Shown here one piece after another: positions 52,095 to 64,000 of a DNA stretch of 64,000 nucleotides. The notes beneath the pieces were generated by a model. The model was given only the letters and a program-made list of their open reading frames with translations. It made no database searches and was not told the DNA's origin. The first letter of the stretch is position 1. Each line of letters starts with the position of its first letter. Position numbers and translations under genes: made by a program. Origin of the DNA: Phycisphaerae bacterium RAS1 (lineage in GTDB: Bacteria; Planctomycetota; Phycisphaerae; UBA1845; Fen-1342); contig SMLU01000001.1 of NCBI GenBank assembly GCA_007859745.1, forward strand, positions 372,001 to 436,000, read 5' to 3'.

Positions 52095-52688
52095 CTACCA
52101 GCCGAGCGCCTCGCAGAACGTCAGCACGCAACCCGTGATCAGCGGCACGCTGAGATTGTCGTCCACCTTCCATCCTCCGATCCGCAGCGGGAGGGCCTCG
52201 ACCAGCGTGGCGGCGACTGCGGCCACGACAATTATGCCCACGCGCCCGGGCAGCAGCACCGCCGCAATCACCAGTGCGGTGACGAAAAACGCCGCGCTGC
52301 CGGCGATGGTCTTGCCCATGAAGCGCGCCTTGCCGAACAGGATTCCGATGATGGAAGCGGCCGAGTCGGAAATGGAGAGGATGAACAGGACCGTCACCGC
52401 GATCGGCTTGGAAAAGAGCAGCACGCACAGGAACCCCGCCAGCAGCACGAAGGTCCCGCCCATCAGCTCGCGCTCTTCGTAGGATCGCAACATATATCCA
52501 AACAGCCCGCGAAACCAACGCCCGAAGGCGGTGGGCGTGCGGCGAAGCCAGTCGACCGCCAGCACGATCGCCAGCGCCGCGCCCGCCAGCATGAGCATCC
52601 GATCACGCGGCGCGAAAAGGTAGACGATCGGCACCAGCGCCGACGTCAGGTGAACGACTTTCCGCCCGATCTCGCGGCCGTGATTCAT
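52095..52688 (-). CDS. Polyprenol/phytol kinase- or CDP-diglyceride synthase-like membrane protein
   Basis: A 197-residue protein with about six hydrophobic segments. GREIGRKVVHLTSALVPIVY, ELMGGTFVLLAGFLCVLLFS and ISDSAASIIGILFGKARFMG, followed by KTIAGSAAFFVTAL, fit the SEC59/VTE5/CdsA superfamily, whose members use CTP to phosphorylate or activate lipids. The GK-rich loop after the fourth segment and SDSAAS are typical. Length matches phytol/dolichol-kinase-like bacterial proteins. ATG at 52688 was chosen; the upstream open frame is a shadow. The substrate is unknown. Confidence 0.75.
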   Translation of the reverse strand: MNHGREIGRKVVHLTSALVPIVYLFAPRDRMLMLAGAALAIVLAVDWLRRTPTAFGRWFRGLFGYMLRSYEERELMGGTFVLLAGFLCVLLFSKPIAVTVLFILSISDSAASIIGILFGKARFMGKTIAGSAAFFVTALVIAAVLLPGRVGIIVVAAVAATLVEALPLRIGGWKVDDNLSVPLITGCVLTFCEALGW

Positions 52689-52791
52689 GCCCGGAGTTAG
52701 ACACGCGGCGCGGGGCCGTGGCAAGGGGCCGGTCGAGCAGCGGGGGGAGCACGGGCGCATCCCGATGGAGGCTGCGATTGGCGGCGTCTTT

Positions 52792-52889
52792 CCGAACCCG
52801 CCGCGCCAAGCGGCGGGTTGACGGTCGTTTGCGATCGGCGCCCCACAGACAGCGGACGCCGCCCCGCCGCTTGGCGCGGCGGGTTCGGA
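52792..52889. repeat. 98-bp family A element, copy 7
   Basis: Full-length element with both arms; it fills much of the 311-base gap (52689-52999), in which no gene was seen. Confidence 0.9.
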
Positions 52890-52999
52890 CGAATTGCCCC
52901 GTGAGACCCGATGCACCCGGGGAGCCGCCGCCCCTTCGGGACTGAGCGCCCAATTCTGGGAACCGTACCGTCCGGAGGTAGCGTTGTATGGCGCGAAGG

Positions 53000-56803
<3,804 letters not shown>

Positions 56804-57444
56804 GGCTGCAACCCCTCATTCACCGACGGCCGCGGCCGCCAACGAGGAGCAGAATAGTCCCGCGCCAAACGCGGAACCCGCAAAAGCGTAGCCCGCCGCC
56901 GACCGCAACGCAATTCTCGTACGGGGAACACGGGGAACATCGGGGGAGCATCGGCGTCCCGCCGGTGCGCGCCACCACGGCACACACGGTCTGTCCGAAC
57001 CCGCCGCGCCCAGCGGCGGGGTCACGTCCGCGGCCTGTCGGCCGCCGATCGCCAACGACCGTCAACCCGCCGCTCGGCGCGGCGCGTTCGGAAAGAAGCG
57101 CCCATCCCCTCCAATCCGGCTCATCCGCCCACCACGGCGCACACGGTCTGTCCGAACCCGCCGCGCCGAGCGGCGGGGTGACGTCCGCGGCCTGTCGGCC
57201 GCCGATCGCGAACGATCGTCAACGCGCTGCTCGGCGCGGCGGGCTCGGAAAGAAGCGCCCATCCCCTCCATCCCGGCTCATCCGCCCACCACGGCGCACA
57301 CGGTCTGTCCGAACCCGCCGCGCCGAGCGGCGGGGTGACGTCCGCGGCCTGTCGGCCGCCGATCGCCAACGACCGTCACCCCGCCGCTCGGCGTGGCGGG
57401 TTCGGAAAGAAGCGCCCATCCCCTCCATCCCGGCTCATCCGCGC
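56804..57444. other. 641-base gene-free region with tandem triplication
   Basis: Contains a GGGGAGCATCGGCGTCCCGC motif (56943) and three tandem 157-bp units (see next entry). No gene was recognised. Confidence 0.75.
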
Positions 57445-57445
57445 C
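56976..57445. repeat. 157-bp tandem repeat x3, each holding a family A element
   Basis: CTGTCCGAACCC occurs at 56991, 57148 and 57305, exactly 157 bases apart. Each unit has a 98-bp family A element (56995-57092, 57152-57249, 57309-57406) plus GAAGCGCCCATCCCCTCC and a CACCACGGCGCACACGGT spacer. Units differ by a few substitutions. Confidence 0.93.
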
Positions 57446-58287
57446 TACTCCGTCGTGAACTCGCTCGATGACAGCGTCTGGTTTCCGCTCTCCTCAATCG
57501 CCAGCACTTCCCACTTGTAATGCGTTCCCGGCTCCAACATCTCGGTCGGCAACGTGATGCTCGTCACCGTCGCCGGCACGTAGATGCTCAGCCCGATCTT
57601 GCCGATCGCATGCTCATGCGGCAGCTCGTCCTTTTCGACGATGAGCTGATAGCGAATGATCGTGATCGGCTCGCCGAAAATGCTCTCGGTGACCGGGCGC
57701 CAACTCATCACCAGCCCGGCGATCGGCACCGTCGCACCCTCGGCCGGCGTCAGTAGCTCCGGGCCGGCCGGAATATCGTGCGTGAGCAATGCCGTGCCGC
57801 GCGTGCACCCGCCGTCGGGCGTCGGGCCCTCGATCGCGTACTCACCCTCGGGCAGATGGGCGAGCAGCTCCTCGATCGGAACGTCGGCGTTGGCCGGCTC
57901 CACTGTCTCGAAAAACAGCTCGGTGACGCCGAAACCTTCCAGCGAGCCGCGCGCCTGAAGCGTCAGCACGACGCCGCCGGGGCCGGTCACGTCGAGCCGG
58001 TCCCAGCCTTCGCTGTCGATCGCCCCCTGAAAACCCGTATCGGAGTCGGTGGCGTTGTGTTCGATGTTGAGCTTGGCCTCCTTCAGCGGCGCCGCGTCCG
58101 CGGCCGAACCGCAGGAGTCCGCCTCGTCAACCGGTATGCTGCAATTCTCGTTCTCGTTTTCGTTCTCGTCGTCATCCAGCCCAAGCTGGGACAGCACATC
58201 ACATCCCAACCAGGCGAACATCCCCACGGCCGCCAATAGCAGCACCAGATTCGCGTTTCGAGGCTTGGAGCTTCGGTCCACCGTCAT
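57445..58287 (-). CDS. Lipoprotein with fibronectin-III-like C-terminal domain
   Basis: A 280-residue protein with an N-terminal signal ending WLGC (probable lipobox at about residue 19). DDDENENENEN is an Asp/Asn/Glu low-complexity linker. Residues ~60-170 form a beta-rich domain (DRLDVTGPGGVVLTLQARG, ELLAHLPEGEYAIEG). The last ~100 residues look FnIII-like (PAGPELLTPAEGATVPIAG, ITIIRYQLIVEKDEL, EPGTHYKWEVLAIEESGNQT). The fold is inferred from strand pattern only. Envelope location is likely. Confidence 0.72.
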   Translation of the reverse strand: MTVDRSSKPRNANLVLLLAAVGMFAWLGCDVLSQLGLDDDENENENENCSIPVDEADSCGSAADAAPLKEAKLNIEHNATDSDTGFQGAIDSEGWDRLDVTGPGGVVLTLQARGSLEGFGVTELFFETVEPANADVPIEELLAHLPEGEYAIEGPTPDGGCTRGTALLTHDIPAGPELLTPAEGATVPIAGLVMSWRPVTESIFGEPITIIRYQLIVEKDELPHEHAIGKIGLSIYVPATVTSITLPTEMLEPGTHYKWEVLAIEESGNQTLSSSEFTTE

Positions 58288-58689
58288 GTGCGTACTCCAA
58301 AGATGATGAAGAGGCATTCACTCAACCGGCCGTGGACGGTACCCGTGTGAGGATTAACCACCGATGAGAGCCGCACAGCACGGTTTTCAAACGGCGTCGT
58401 CAACATTTACACGAAAACACAGTATGTGGTGTATTCAGCAATTAGCTAAACACATAACGTCACAACGACGAAGTTCATCATGCGACCGTAACTTATTTGA
58501 TTACATAATGTTAAATCGATTCTACGCCGATTCTATCGACTGGCGCGTAATTTGCCAACTCGCAGATCGCTGCGTCACCGGCGTCCGTGAATTTGATTTC
58601 ACGCGGATCAGGCCCCGCGAAGCGCCGGTGACGCACCGCTCTCGTACCCGTTTCATTCGGTGTTCGTTTCATCACGGAAGGATGGCAAC
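58288..58689. other. 402-base gene-free region with an AT-rich island and structured leader
   Basis: 58385-58560 is far more AT-rich than the rest of the window (AACACATAACGTCACAACGA, GATTACATAATGTTAAATCG). It probably contains the promoter of the downstream gene, although no clean -35/-10 pair was chosen. A structured element follows at 58572-58634. Confidence 0.55.
58572..58634 (+). promoter_or_regulatory. Candidate three-way-junction RNA leader
   Basis: Outer stem GCGTCACCGGCG (58572-58583) pairs perfectly with CGCCGGTGACGC (58623-58634). Inside are two hairpins: GTGAA/TTCAC (58587-58602) and CGCGG/CCGCG (58602-58619, sharing one base with the first). It ends 56 bases before the ATG at 58690, in the leader position. 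Confidence 0.5.
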
Positions 58690-60066
58690 ATGAGGCAGTT
58701 CTCCCGCTCAAACGCAATCGTGGCAACGCTCGCACTCGGAAGCGCCGCGGCTTTCGCCGGCCCGCCGGCCTACTACTACCGCCAGCTTGAAAGTCTGCCC
58801 GGCGGACGCACCATGCCGACCGACCTCAGCGAGTCCGGCCTGATCGCCGGTGCATCCGGATCCTACGCCGTCGGGCAGGGACCCTTCGCATTCGTCGGCA
58901 ACGCAACCGGCGGCGTCACCAACGTCGACACGATGTCGTTCACCACCTCGAGCGGCGACGTCGTCAACGCCGCCGGTCAGGTGGCCGGCGTCGGCCACAC
59001 CGACTTCGGCAACAACCAGTGGTTCAATATCATCGTGCGGCACACGCCCGGTCAGGGCATGCAGTTCCTCGGATGCCTGAACCCAAGCACCAACGGCCAG
59101 GTGCACGGGATCAACGCGCACGGCGACGTCGTCGGCTACTGGAACACCGTGCCGGGCTCGTTCGTGCCCAGCGCAATCTACTACTCCGAGGCGACCGGCC
59201 TGCAGAGCATCAATCCCGCGACGGCTGATTCAAGCGGGGCCAATGACATCAACGATTCGCGGCAGATCGCCGGCTGGGTCAGTTGGGTCGAGGGCTTTCG
59301 CAACGCCGTCGTCTGGGATAACGGCGCGCTGATCGACATCGGCGCGACGCTGAACGCGACCTACAGCGAAGCCCAGTTCATCAACAACGCCGGCGTCGTC
59401 GCCGGAACCGCCAATATCGCCGGCGAGACCCGGCCGTTCCTCTGGACGCAGGCGGGCGGCGTCACGCTCATCCCGCTGCCTGCGGACGCGAGCTGGGTGT
59501 CTCTGGATGCGTTCAACGAGGCCGGTACGGCGTTCGGCACCGTCTCTCACGGAGCGCTGTTCGACGAGACGATCTACCGCTTCTCACTGGCGGGCGGCTT
59601 CGACGACCTGGGAACGCTGGCGCCAGGCGTGGCCTGCCGCATCGCCGACGCCAACGACAACGGCGACCTGGTCGGCCTGGCGATGGACCCGGCGTATGAA
59701 ACCGTGCCGATCCTCTTCACCGAAGCAACCGGCTTTCGCGACCTGACCAAGCTCACCACCTCGCCGATTCCCTGGTTCCAGCCGCGGGCGACGCAGATCA
59801 ACAACGCCGGTCAGATCGTCGTGCTCGGCTGGGACGATCAGAGCATGGACGTGGCGGCGCTACTCTCGCCGGTCGCCGTCGGCGACCTGAACTGCGATGG
59901 CGCGACGGACATCCTGGATATCAACGCGTTCGTGATGGCCGTGTCGAGCGAGGAGCAGTACGTGCAGTACTACCCGACGTGCAACTTCATCAACGCGGAC
60001 ACAAATAAGGACGGGGTCGTAAACGTCCTGGACGTGAATTCGTTCGTGGCGCTTCTGGGCGAATAG
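58690..60066 (+). CDS. Exported HAF-repeat protein with dockerin-like C-terminus
   Basis: A 458-residue exported protein with signal peptide MRQFSRSNAIVATLALGSAA. Residues ~25-390 are HAF-type propeller repeats (LSESGLIAGASGSYAVGQGP, GINAHGDVVGYWNTVPG, INDSRQIAGWVSWVEGFR, FINNAGVVAGTANIAGET). The last ~60 residues (DLNCDGATDILDINAFVMAV, NADTNKDGVVNVLDVNSFVA) are dockerin-like motifs like those in the GH15 enzyme. GGAAGGA precedes the ATG. Surface or extracellular location is likely; function is unknown. Confidence 0.85.
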   Translation: MRQFSRSNAIVATLALGSAAAFAGPPAYYYRQLESLPGGRTMPTDLSESGLIAGASGSYAVGQGPFAFVGNATGGVTNVDTMSFTTSSGDVVNAAGQVAGVGHTDFGNNQWFNIIVRHTPGQGMQFLGCLNPSTNGQVHGINAHGDVVGYWNTVPGSFVPSAIYYSEATGLQSINPATADSSGANDINDSRQIAGWVSWVEGFRNAVVWDNGALIDIGATLNATYSEAQFINNAGVVAGTANIAGETRPFLWTQAGGVTLIPLPADASWVSLDAFNEAGTAFGTVSHGALFDETIYRFSLAGGFDDLGTLAPGVACRIADANDNGDLVGLAMDPAYETVPILFTEATGFRDLTKLTTSPIPWFQPRATQINNAGQIVVLGWDDQSMDVAALLSPVAVGDLNCDGATDILDINAFVMAVSSEEQYVQYYPTCNFINADTNKDGVVNVLDVNSFVALLGE

Positions 60067-60096
60067 TTCCCACCGTTTCACTTGAAGCGTTCGCCC

Positions 60097-60142
60097 CGCC
60101 GGCGGCTCGCCTCGCGCGAGCCGCCGGCGTGGTTTTTTTTTT
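60097..60142 (+). terminator. Intrinsic terminator after the HAF/dockerin gene
   Basis: CGCCGGCGGCTCG (60097-60109) pairs perfectly with CGAGCCGCCGGCG (60117-60129), a 13-base stem with a 7-base loop, followed by TGG and ten Ts (60133-60142). It is 30 bases after the stop. It is the only clear rho-independent terminator recognised in the window. Confidence 0.92.
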
Positions 60143-60143
60143 C

Positions 60144-60190
60144 GGGTGGGACGGGCGCCCCGCCCGTCCCTGCGGTCGCGCGAACGGGCA
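60144..60190. repeat. Palindromic repeat family B, copy 4
   Basis: GGGTGGGACGGGCGCCCCGC with a degenerate right arm (GCGAACGGGCAAGTTGAGC), directly after the terminator. Confidence 0.65.
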
Positions 60191-60217
60191 AGTTGAGCCA
60201 GCGGCGCGGCGGTCCGT

Positions 60218-60315
60218 CCGAACCCGCCGCGCCAAGCGGCGGGGTGACGTCCCCAGCTAACGAGACTCCGCTCGCCGACGATCGTCAACCCGCCGCTTGG
60301 CGCGGCGGGTTCGGA
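60218..60315. repeat. 98-bp family A element, copy 12
   Basis: CCGAACCCGCCGCGCCAAGC to GCTTGGCGCGGCGGGTTCGG, full length, in the 451-base gap 60067-60517 in which no other gene was seen. Confidence 0.9.
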
Positions 60316-60423
60316 CAGAGAGGCCCGTCGAACCCGGCCAGAGGCCGGTCACCCAAACTGAGTCACTACCGGCACGGCACCCAAACCTGACCAGTACCCA
60401 CCGTGACAAACAGATGAAAGCGA

Positions 60424-60454
60424 TTGCACAAACCGCCCCTCCCGTTGCTATAAT
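60424..60454 (+). promoter_or_regulatory. Possible promoter of the PAS-GAF-receiver gene
   Basis: A perfect TATAAT at 60449-60454; TTGCAC at 60424-60429 is 19 bases upstream, slightly long spacing. It lies 63 bases before the ATG at 60518. Confidence 0.5.
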
Positions 60455-60517
60455 CGATGTTTCGGCCACGAACCGCGCGGAGGCGGTCTGGCTGTCGTTA
60501 CCTTGTCCGGAACGCGA

Positions 60518-62188
60518 ATGTACGCACAATCCGCTCCGCAGCAGACCCGCTCAATTCTGACCGTCATCTCGGATGACGCCGATCCGGTTTTCCTCAGTGC
60601 ACTCCGCGAACTGGGAAACGTCCGAACCGTTCGTTCGCTGGCTGAGGCCGCCGGAATTCTGCGAAACGCCGCCGAGCCGGTGGATGTCTTCGTCGCCCGC
60701 CGAGGCGACGCGGCGGCCCTGTTGGGCGAGCTGGGGCCGCAGCGGGCCGAGACCATCCTCAACCGCATCGGCCAGGGAGTGTGCATTGTGAACGCGAGCG
60801 GCGGGCTGGCCTGGGCCAATCCCAAGCTGCGCGCCTACCCGCCGGACGTGCTCGAGACAGTCCGAAGCGTCTGCGCCCGGCTGTGTGCGGAAATCGCCGC
60901 CGAGCGCGGCCGGCAGGAGCATTCGCGGCAGCGCCGCCGCAGCATTCAGGTCGCCGATTTGTCGTTCGATCTGGCCGTCTCAGCTCTTCCGGGGGGAAGC
61001 GAAAACGATGAAATCGACGAAGTGGTCGGGCTGGTGTGGGACGTCACCGGCACGCGCAAGCTGCAGGAGAAGATCAACGCCATCGACGAAGCCGGCCGCG
61101 AGCTGGTACGGCTCGAGGCCGACCGCCTGGCGGTGATGGACGTCGGCGAGCGGCTGAAACTGCTCGAGGACATGATCACGCGCTACTGTCGCGACCTGAT
61201 GCACTTCAACCACTTCACCGTCCGCGTCCTCGACCGAAAAACCAACCGACTCGACACCGCGATCGCCGGGGGATTTTCAGAAGAAGCCAAGTCGCTGGAC
61301 ATCTACGCCGCGCCGGAGGGCAACGGCATCAGCGGCTACGTGGCTGCGACCGGCCGCTCCTATATCTGCCCGGACGTGTCGAAAGACCCGCGCTACCTGC
61401 CGGGCATCGACCGGGCCCGCAGCACGCTGACGGTGCCCCTGCGGCTGCATGACCAGATCGTGGGCGTGTTCAACATCGAGTCGGACCAGATCGCCGCCTT
61501 CAACGAGGATGACCGGCAGTTCGCCGAGATTTTCGGGAGAAACATCGCCACGGCGCTGCACATCCTGAGCCTGCTGGCGGTGGAGCGCGGCACGACGATG
61601 GGGCAGATCGCGTCGGACGTGGCGGCGGAGCTGTCGGGTCCGCTGAATGACATCATCACGGATGCGTCGCACGTGCTGGAGGAGTTCATCGGCCACGACG
61701 ACGCCCGCCGGCGGCTGAACGGCATCATCGACAACGTCGATCGCCTGAAACGCGCCATCAATAACATGACCGTCGTCCGCGGGCTGATTCCGGAAAAGCA
61801 TGAAGACCCCGTAATCGGCGGCAAGCGCGTGCTGGTGGCTGAAGACGAGGAAGTCATTCGCGAGACGGTGGTCGACATCCTGACCCGCAGCGGAGCAAAG
61901 GTCGAGTTCGCCGAAGATGGCACCAGCGCCATGGCCAAGCTCGCGAGCGGCGAGCGTTTCGACCTCGTGCTCTCCGACATCAAGATGCCGCTCCACACCG
62001 GCTACGAGGTGTTCGCCGCCGCCAAGGCCGCCAACCCGAACTGTCCGGTCGTGCTCATCACCGGCTTCGGCTACGACCCGGATCACTCCATCGTCCGCGC
62101 CAGCAAGGAAGGCCTGGCCGGCGTGCTGTTCAAACCCTTCAAGGTCGACCAGCTTCTCGAAACCGTCCGTAAAGCGCTGACCGCGTAG
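60518..62188 (+). CDS. PAS-GAF-receiver regulatory protein with degenerate histidine-kinase dimerisation region
   Basis: A 556-residue cytoplasmic signalling protein. The first ~70 residues resemble an atypical receiver (ILTVISDDADPVFLSALREL). A PAS-like segment (ETILNRIGQGVCIVNASGGL) leads to a coiled region, then a GAF domain (~200-360; FNHFTVRVLDRKTNRLDTAI, LTVPLRLHDQIVGVFNIESD). After it comes a DHp-like helix, IASDVAAELSGPLNDIITDA, with Ala370 where His is expected, and no ATPase domain. The C-terminal receiver has RVLVAEDEEVIRETVVDIL and Asp487 in VLSDIKMP. It is therefore probably a receiver/adaptor rather than a kinase. The TAG stop at 62186-62188 is part of a palindromic repeat. Confidence 0.85.
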   Translation: MYAQSAPQQTRSILTVISDDADPVFLSALRELGNVRTVRSLAEAAGILRNAAEPVDVFVARRGDAAALLGELGPQRAETILNRIGQGVCIVNASGGLAWANPKLRAYPPDVLETVRSVCARLCAEIAAERGRQEHSRQRRRSIQVADLSFDLAVSALPGGSENDEIDEVVGLVWDVTGTRKLQEKINAIDEAGRELVRLEADRLAVMDVGERLKLLEDMITRYCRDLMHFNHFTVRVLDRKTNRLDTAIAGGFSEEAKSLDIYAAPEGNGISGYVAATGRSYICPDVSKDPRYLPGIDRARSTLTVPLRLHDQIVGVFNIESDQIAAFNEDDRQFAEIFGRNIATALHILSLLAVERGTTMGQIASDVAAELSGPLNDIITDASHVLEEFIGHDDARRRLNGIIDNVDRLKRAINNMTVVRGLIPEKHEDPVIGGKRVLVAEDEEVIRETVVDILTRSGAKVEFAEDGTSAMAKLASGERFDLVLSDIKMPLHTGYEVFAAAKAANPNCPVVLITGFGYDPDHSIVRASKEGLAGVLFKPFKVDQLLETVRKALTA

Positions 62189-62311
62189 GGTCCGCTGTGC
62201 GGACCAAACCCGTGTGCGCCGATCGGTTGGTCCGCACAGCGGACCCTACGCCAGCGATTTGGTCCGCACAGCGGACCCTACATTCCTTGGTCCGCACAGC
62301 GGACCCTACAT
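62186..62311. repeat. Four copies of palindrome G
   Basis: GGTCCGC-TGT-GCGGACC-type hairpins: TAGGGTCCGCTGTGCGGACC at 62186, then three TTGGTCCGCACAGCGGACCC copies at 62228, 62259 and 62288. The first is in the opposite orientation to the other three. Confidence 0.9.
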
Positions 62312-62400
62312 TCCGCTTCTGATTCGCGCGCCGCGGCGTTATCCTGTTGTTGGCGAGAGGGTGTTTTCCGGGCCGCATTCGCGACATTGAGGATATTGCC

Positions 62401-64000
62401 ATGGCGCTGGTTTCTAGGCAAACAGTCAGATTTCGCGCGCTGATTCCCGTTGTGGTCACGCTGTCGCTGGCCGGCTCAGCCGCCCGCGCCGGCGGAGGAA
62501 TGGGGCCGACCGTCACGGTGATTGCGCCCAACGGCGGCGAGTCGCTGACGGCCAACAGCGCCACGACCGTCGAATGGACCGCCAGTGATCCGTCCGGTCT
62601 GAACGCGATCAATCTCTACGCCTCGATCGACGACGGCGCAACCTACCAGATCGTCGCTCAGAACCTGTTCGACGTGAGCAGCGTCACCTGGTACCCGCCG
62701 AACCGCCCGACCACGCAGGCGCGTTTTCGCGTCAACGTGCTCGACAACTTCGGCAACGAAGGCTCCGACGCAAGCGACAACCCGTTTACCATCGTCAGCC
62801 CGGCCGGCGGCACGCTGCCCAGCACGCTGCGCGACTTTGATCTGCCCGGCTCGCAGCCCTTTCAGGCGCCTGAGTACTTTCTCGGACCGCTGAACTGCGA
62901 CGGCTGCCACGGAGCGTACGACCCAACGGTCGAGATGGTCTTCAACCACGACGGCAGCATGATGGCCCACGCCTCGCGCGATCCGCTCTTCCTCGCCGCC
63001 ATGACCGTCGCCAACCAGGACGCGCCCGATGCCGGCGACATGTGCATCCGCTGCCATATCCCTTCCGCCTGGCTCAAGGGCCGCGCCGTGCCGACCGACG
63101 GCTCGCAGGTCCTGGAAACCGACAAGCACGGCGTCTCGTGCGAGCACTGCCATTACCTGGTCGATCCGGTCTATGAGGCCGGCGTCAGCCCCGCCGCGGA
63201 CTTCGACATCCTCGCGGGCCTGGCCCAGGTTCCGCTGGAGTTCGGCGACGGCATGTACGTGATCGATCCGACCGGCACGCGCCGCGGACCCTTCCCCGAA
63301 GCCGCCGCCGCTCACGATTACTACTATTCGCCGTTTCACCGCGAGGCCGCGCTGTGCGGCACCTGCCACGATTCCGGCAACCCGATGTTCCAGCGCGAGG
63401 TGGACGGCGATTATGTCTTCAACACATTTGACGCGGCAGCGCCGACCGTTTCACCCAACGACCTGATGCCGCTGGACCGCACCTACAGCGAGTGGCGCCA
63501 CAGCGACTACAACACGCCCGTCGGCGTCTTCGCTCCGCAGCTCGGCGGCAACCGCGACTACGTCCGCATCTGCCAGGACTGCCACATGCGGGCCGTCACC
63601 GGCTACGGATGCAGCCTCTTCCAGACGCCGCTGCGCAACGACCTGCCGCTGCACGACCAGACCGGCGGCAGCACCTGGATGCTGAGCCAGATCGCTTCCG
63701 TCTCGCCGCCCTTCGAGGTGAACCCGGCCGCGATCACCGCCGGCATCAACCGCTCGCGCTACCTGCTGCAAAACGCATCCGAGCTTCAGGCCGACCAGCA
63801 GGGCGCCGAGCTTCGCGTCACCGTGATCAACAACGGCGGCCACAAACTGCCGACCGGATACGTCGAGGGCCGGCGCGTGTGGCTCAACCTGCGATTCTTC
63901 GATCAGAACCTGACGCTGCTGGGCGAATCCGGCGCGTACGACGCCGGCACCGGCGTGTTGACGCTTGATGGGGCGATCAAGGTCTACGAGGCCAGGTACG
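62401..64000 (+). CDS. Exported multihaem c-type cytochrome, partial
   Basis: The frame is open to the window edge; 533 residues are visible. The signal peptide (residues 1-30) precedes an Ig-like domain (VTVIAPNGGESLTANSATTV to SSVTWYPPNRPTTQARFRV). Five CxxCH haem-binding motifs follow: CDGCH at 166, CIRCH at 215, CEHCH at 247, CGTCH at 319 and CQDCH at 391. NNGGHKLPTGYVEGRRVWL near residue 480 is common in such proteins. GAGGATATTGCC before the ATG supports the start. Extracytoplasmic electron transfer is likely; partners lie beyond the window. Confidence 0.9.
   Translation, partial: MALVSRQTVRFRALIPVVVTLSLAGSAARAGGGMGPTVTVIAPNGGESLTANSATTVEWTASDPSGLNAINLYASIDDGATYQIVAQNLFDVSSVTWYPPNRPTTQARFRVNVLDNFGNEGSDASDNPFTIVSPAGGTLPSTLRDFDLPGSQPFQAPEYFLGPLNCDGCHGAYDPTVEMVFNHDGSMMAHASRDPLFLAAMTVANQDAPDAGDMCIRCHIPSAWLKGRAVPTDGSQVLETDKHGVSCEHCHYLVDPVYEAGVSPAADFDILAGLAQVPLEFGDGMYVIDPTGTRRGPFPEAAAAHDYYYSPFHREAALCGTCHDSGNPMFQREVDGDYVFNTFDAAAPTVSPNDLMPLDRTYSEWRHSDYNTPVGVFAPQLGGNRDYVRICQDCHMRAVTGYGCSLFQTPLRNDLPLHDQTGGSTWMLSQIASVSPPFEVNPAAITAGINRSRYLLQNASELQADQQGAELRVTVINNGGHKLPTGYVEGRRVWLNLRFFDQNLTLLGESGAYDAGTGVLTLDGAIKVYEARY

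Noticed and set aside
58364-58693. A 109-residue frame across the AT-rich gap
   Set aside because: It runs through the structured leader and the RBS of the following gene and has no recognisable feature.

Overview
The window is a GC-rich chromosomal segment that most resembles a planctomycete, probably of the Phycisphaerae type. The taxonomic signs are: secreted proteins ending in a short dockerin-like calcium-binding pair of the DxNxDGxxDxLDIN type; a PEP-CTERM protein and a protein with a CGAG-type C-terminal tail; HAF-repeat proteins; a multihaem CxxCH protein with an Ig-like N-terminus; and many short palindromic repeats between genes. The placement is inference from protein style, because no rRNA or tRNA gene was recognised.

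Layout. 1-3.1 kb: end of a parvulin isomerase, a PPK2 kinase, archease and sucD. 3.4-8.5 kb: a large secreted beta-repeat protein and a membrane protein. 8.9-12.9 kb: a minus-strand ftsY/glycosyltransferase/methyltransferase cluster and trpA. 12.9-25.3 kb: a 26-residue-repeat surface protein, a truncated secreted ORF, a PreA-like enzyme, TPR proteins, a PepSY-like protein and a lipoprotein hydrolase. 25.7-31.4 kb: gcvH, an ArsR/SRPBCC/VOC/DUF1801 cluster, endonuclease IV, Maf and a sigma-70 factor. 31.5-38.6 kb: a DegT aminotransferase, an isolated nuoB, a glycogen-synthase-like transferase and a secreted GH15 enzyme with dockerin-like tail. 38.6-47.8 kb: a repeat-dense accessory zone with a RAYT transposase, GT87 transferase, frameshifted galactose-oxidase-like gene, PEP-CTERM propeller, GHL10-like lipoprotein and an RHH-TauE pair. 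48.1-56.8 kb: a cytidylate-kinase-like protein, a secreted protein, an HtrA-like protease, a polyprenol-kinase-like protein and carB. 57.4-64 kb: a lipoprotein, a HAF/dockerin protein, a PAS-GAF-receiver protein and a multihaem cytochrome running off the end.

The most striking property is the load of small palindromic elements. At least ten families were recognised by eye. One is a 98-bp element with about a dozen full or half copies. Another matches the palindromes flanking the RAYT gene, which also form a perfect 35-bp x 4 array 6.5 kb away. Several families sit inside coding regions without breaking the frame. carB, an essential biosynthetic gene, carries four separate in-frame insertions and is about 190 residues longer than usual. 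Elsewhere elements supply stop codons, truncate genes (15.7 kb) or behead them (39.2 kb). This resembles the Rickettsia palindromic elements and is the best candidate here for an under-described system.

Limits: everything is by reading. No alignment, structure prediction or database search was run, and copy numbers cover only this window.
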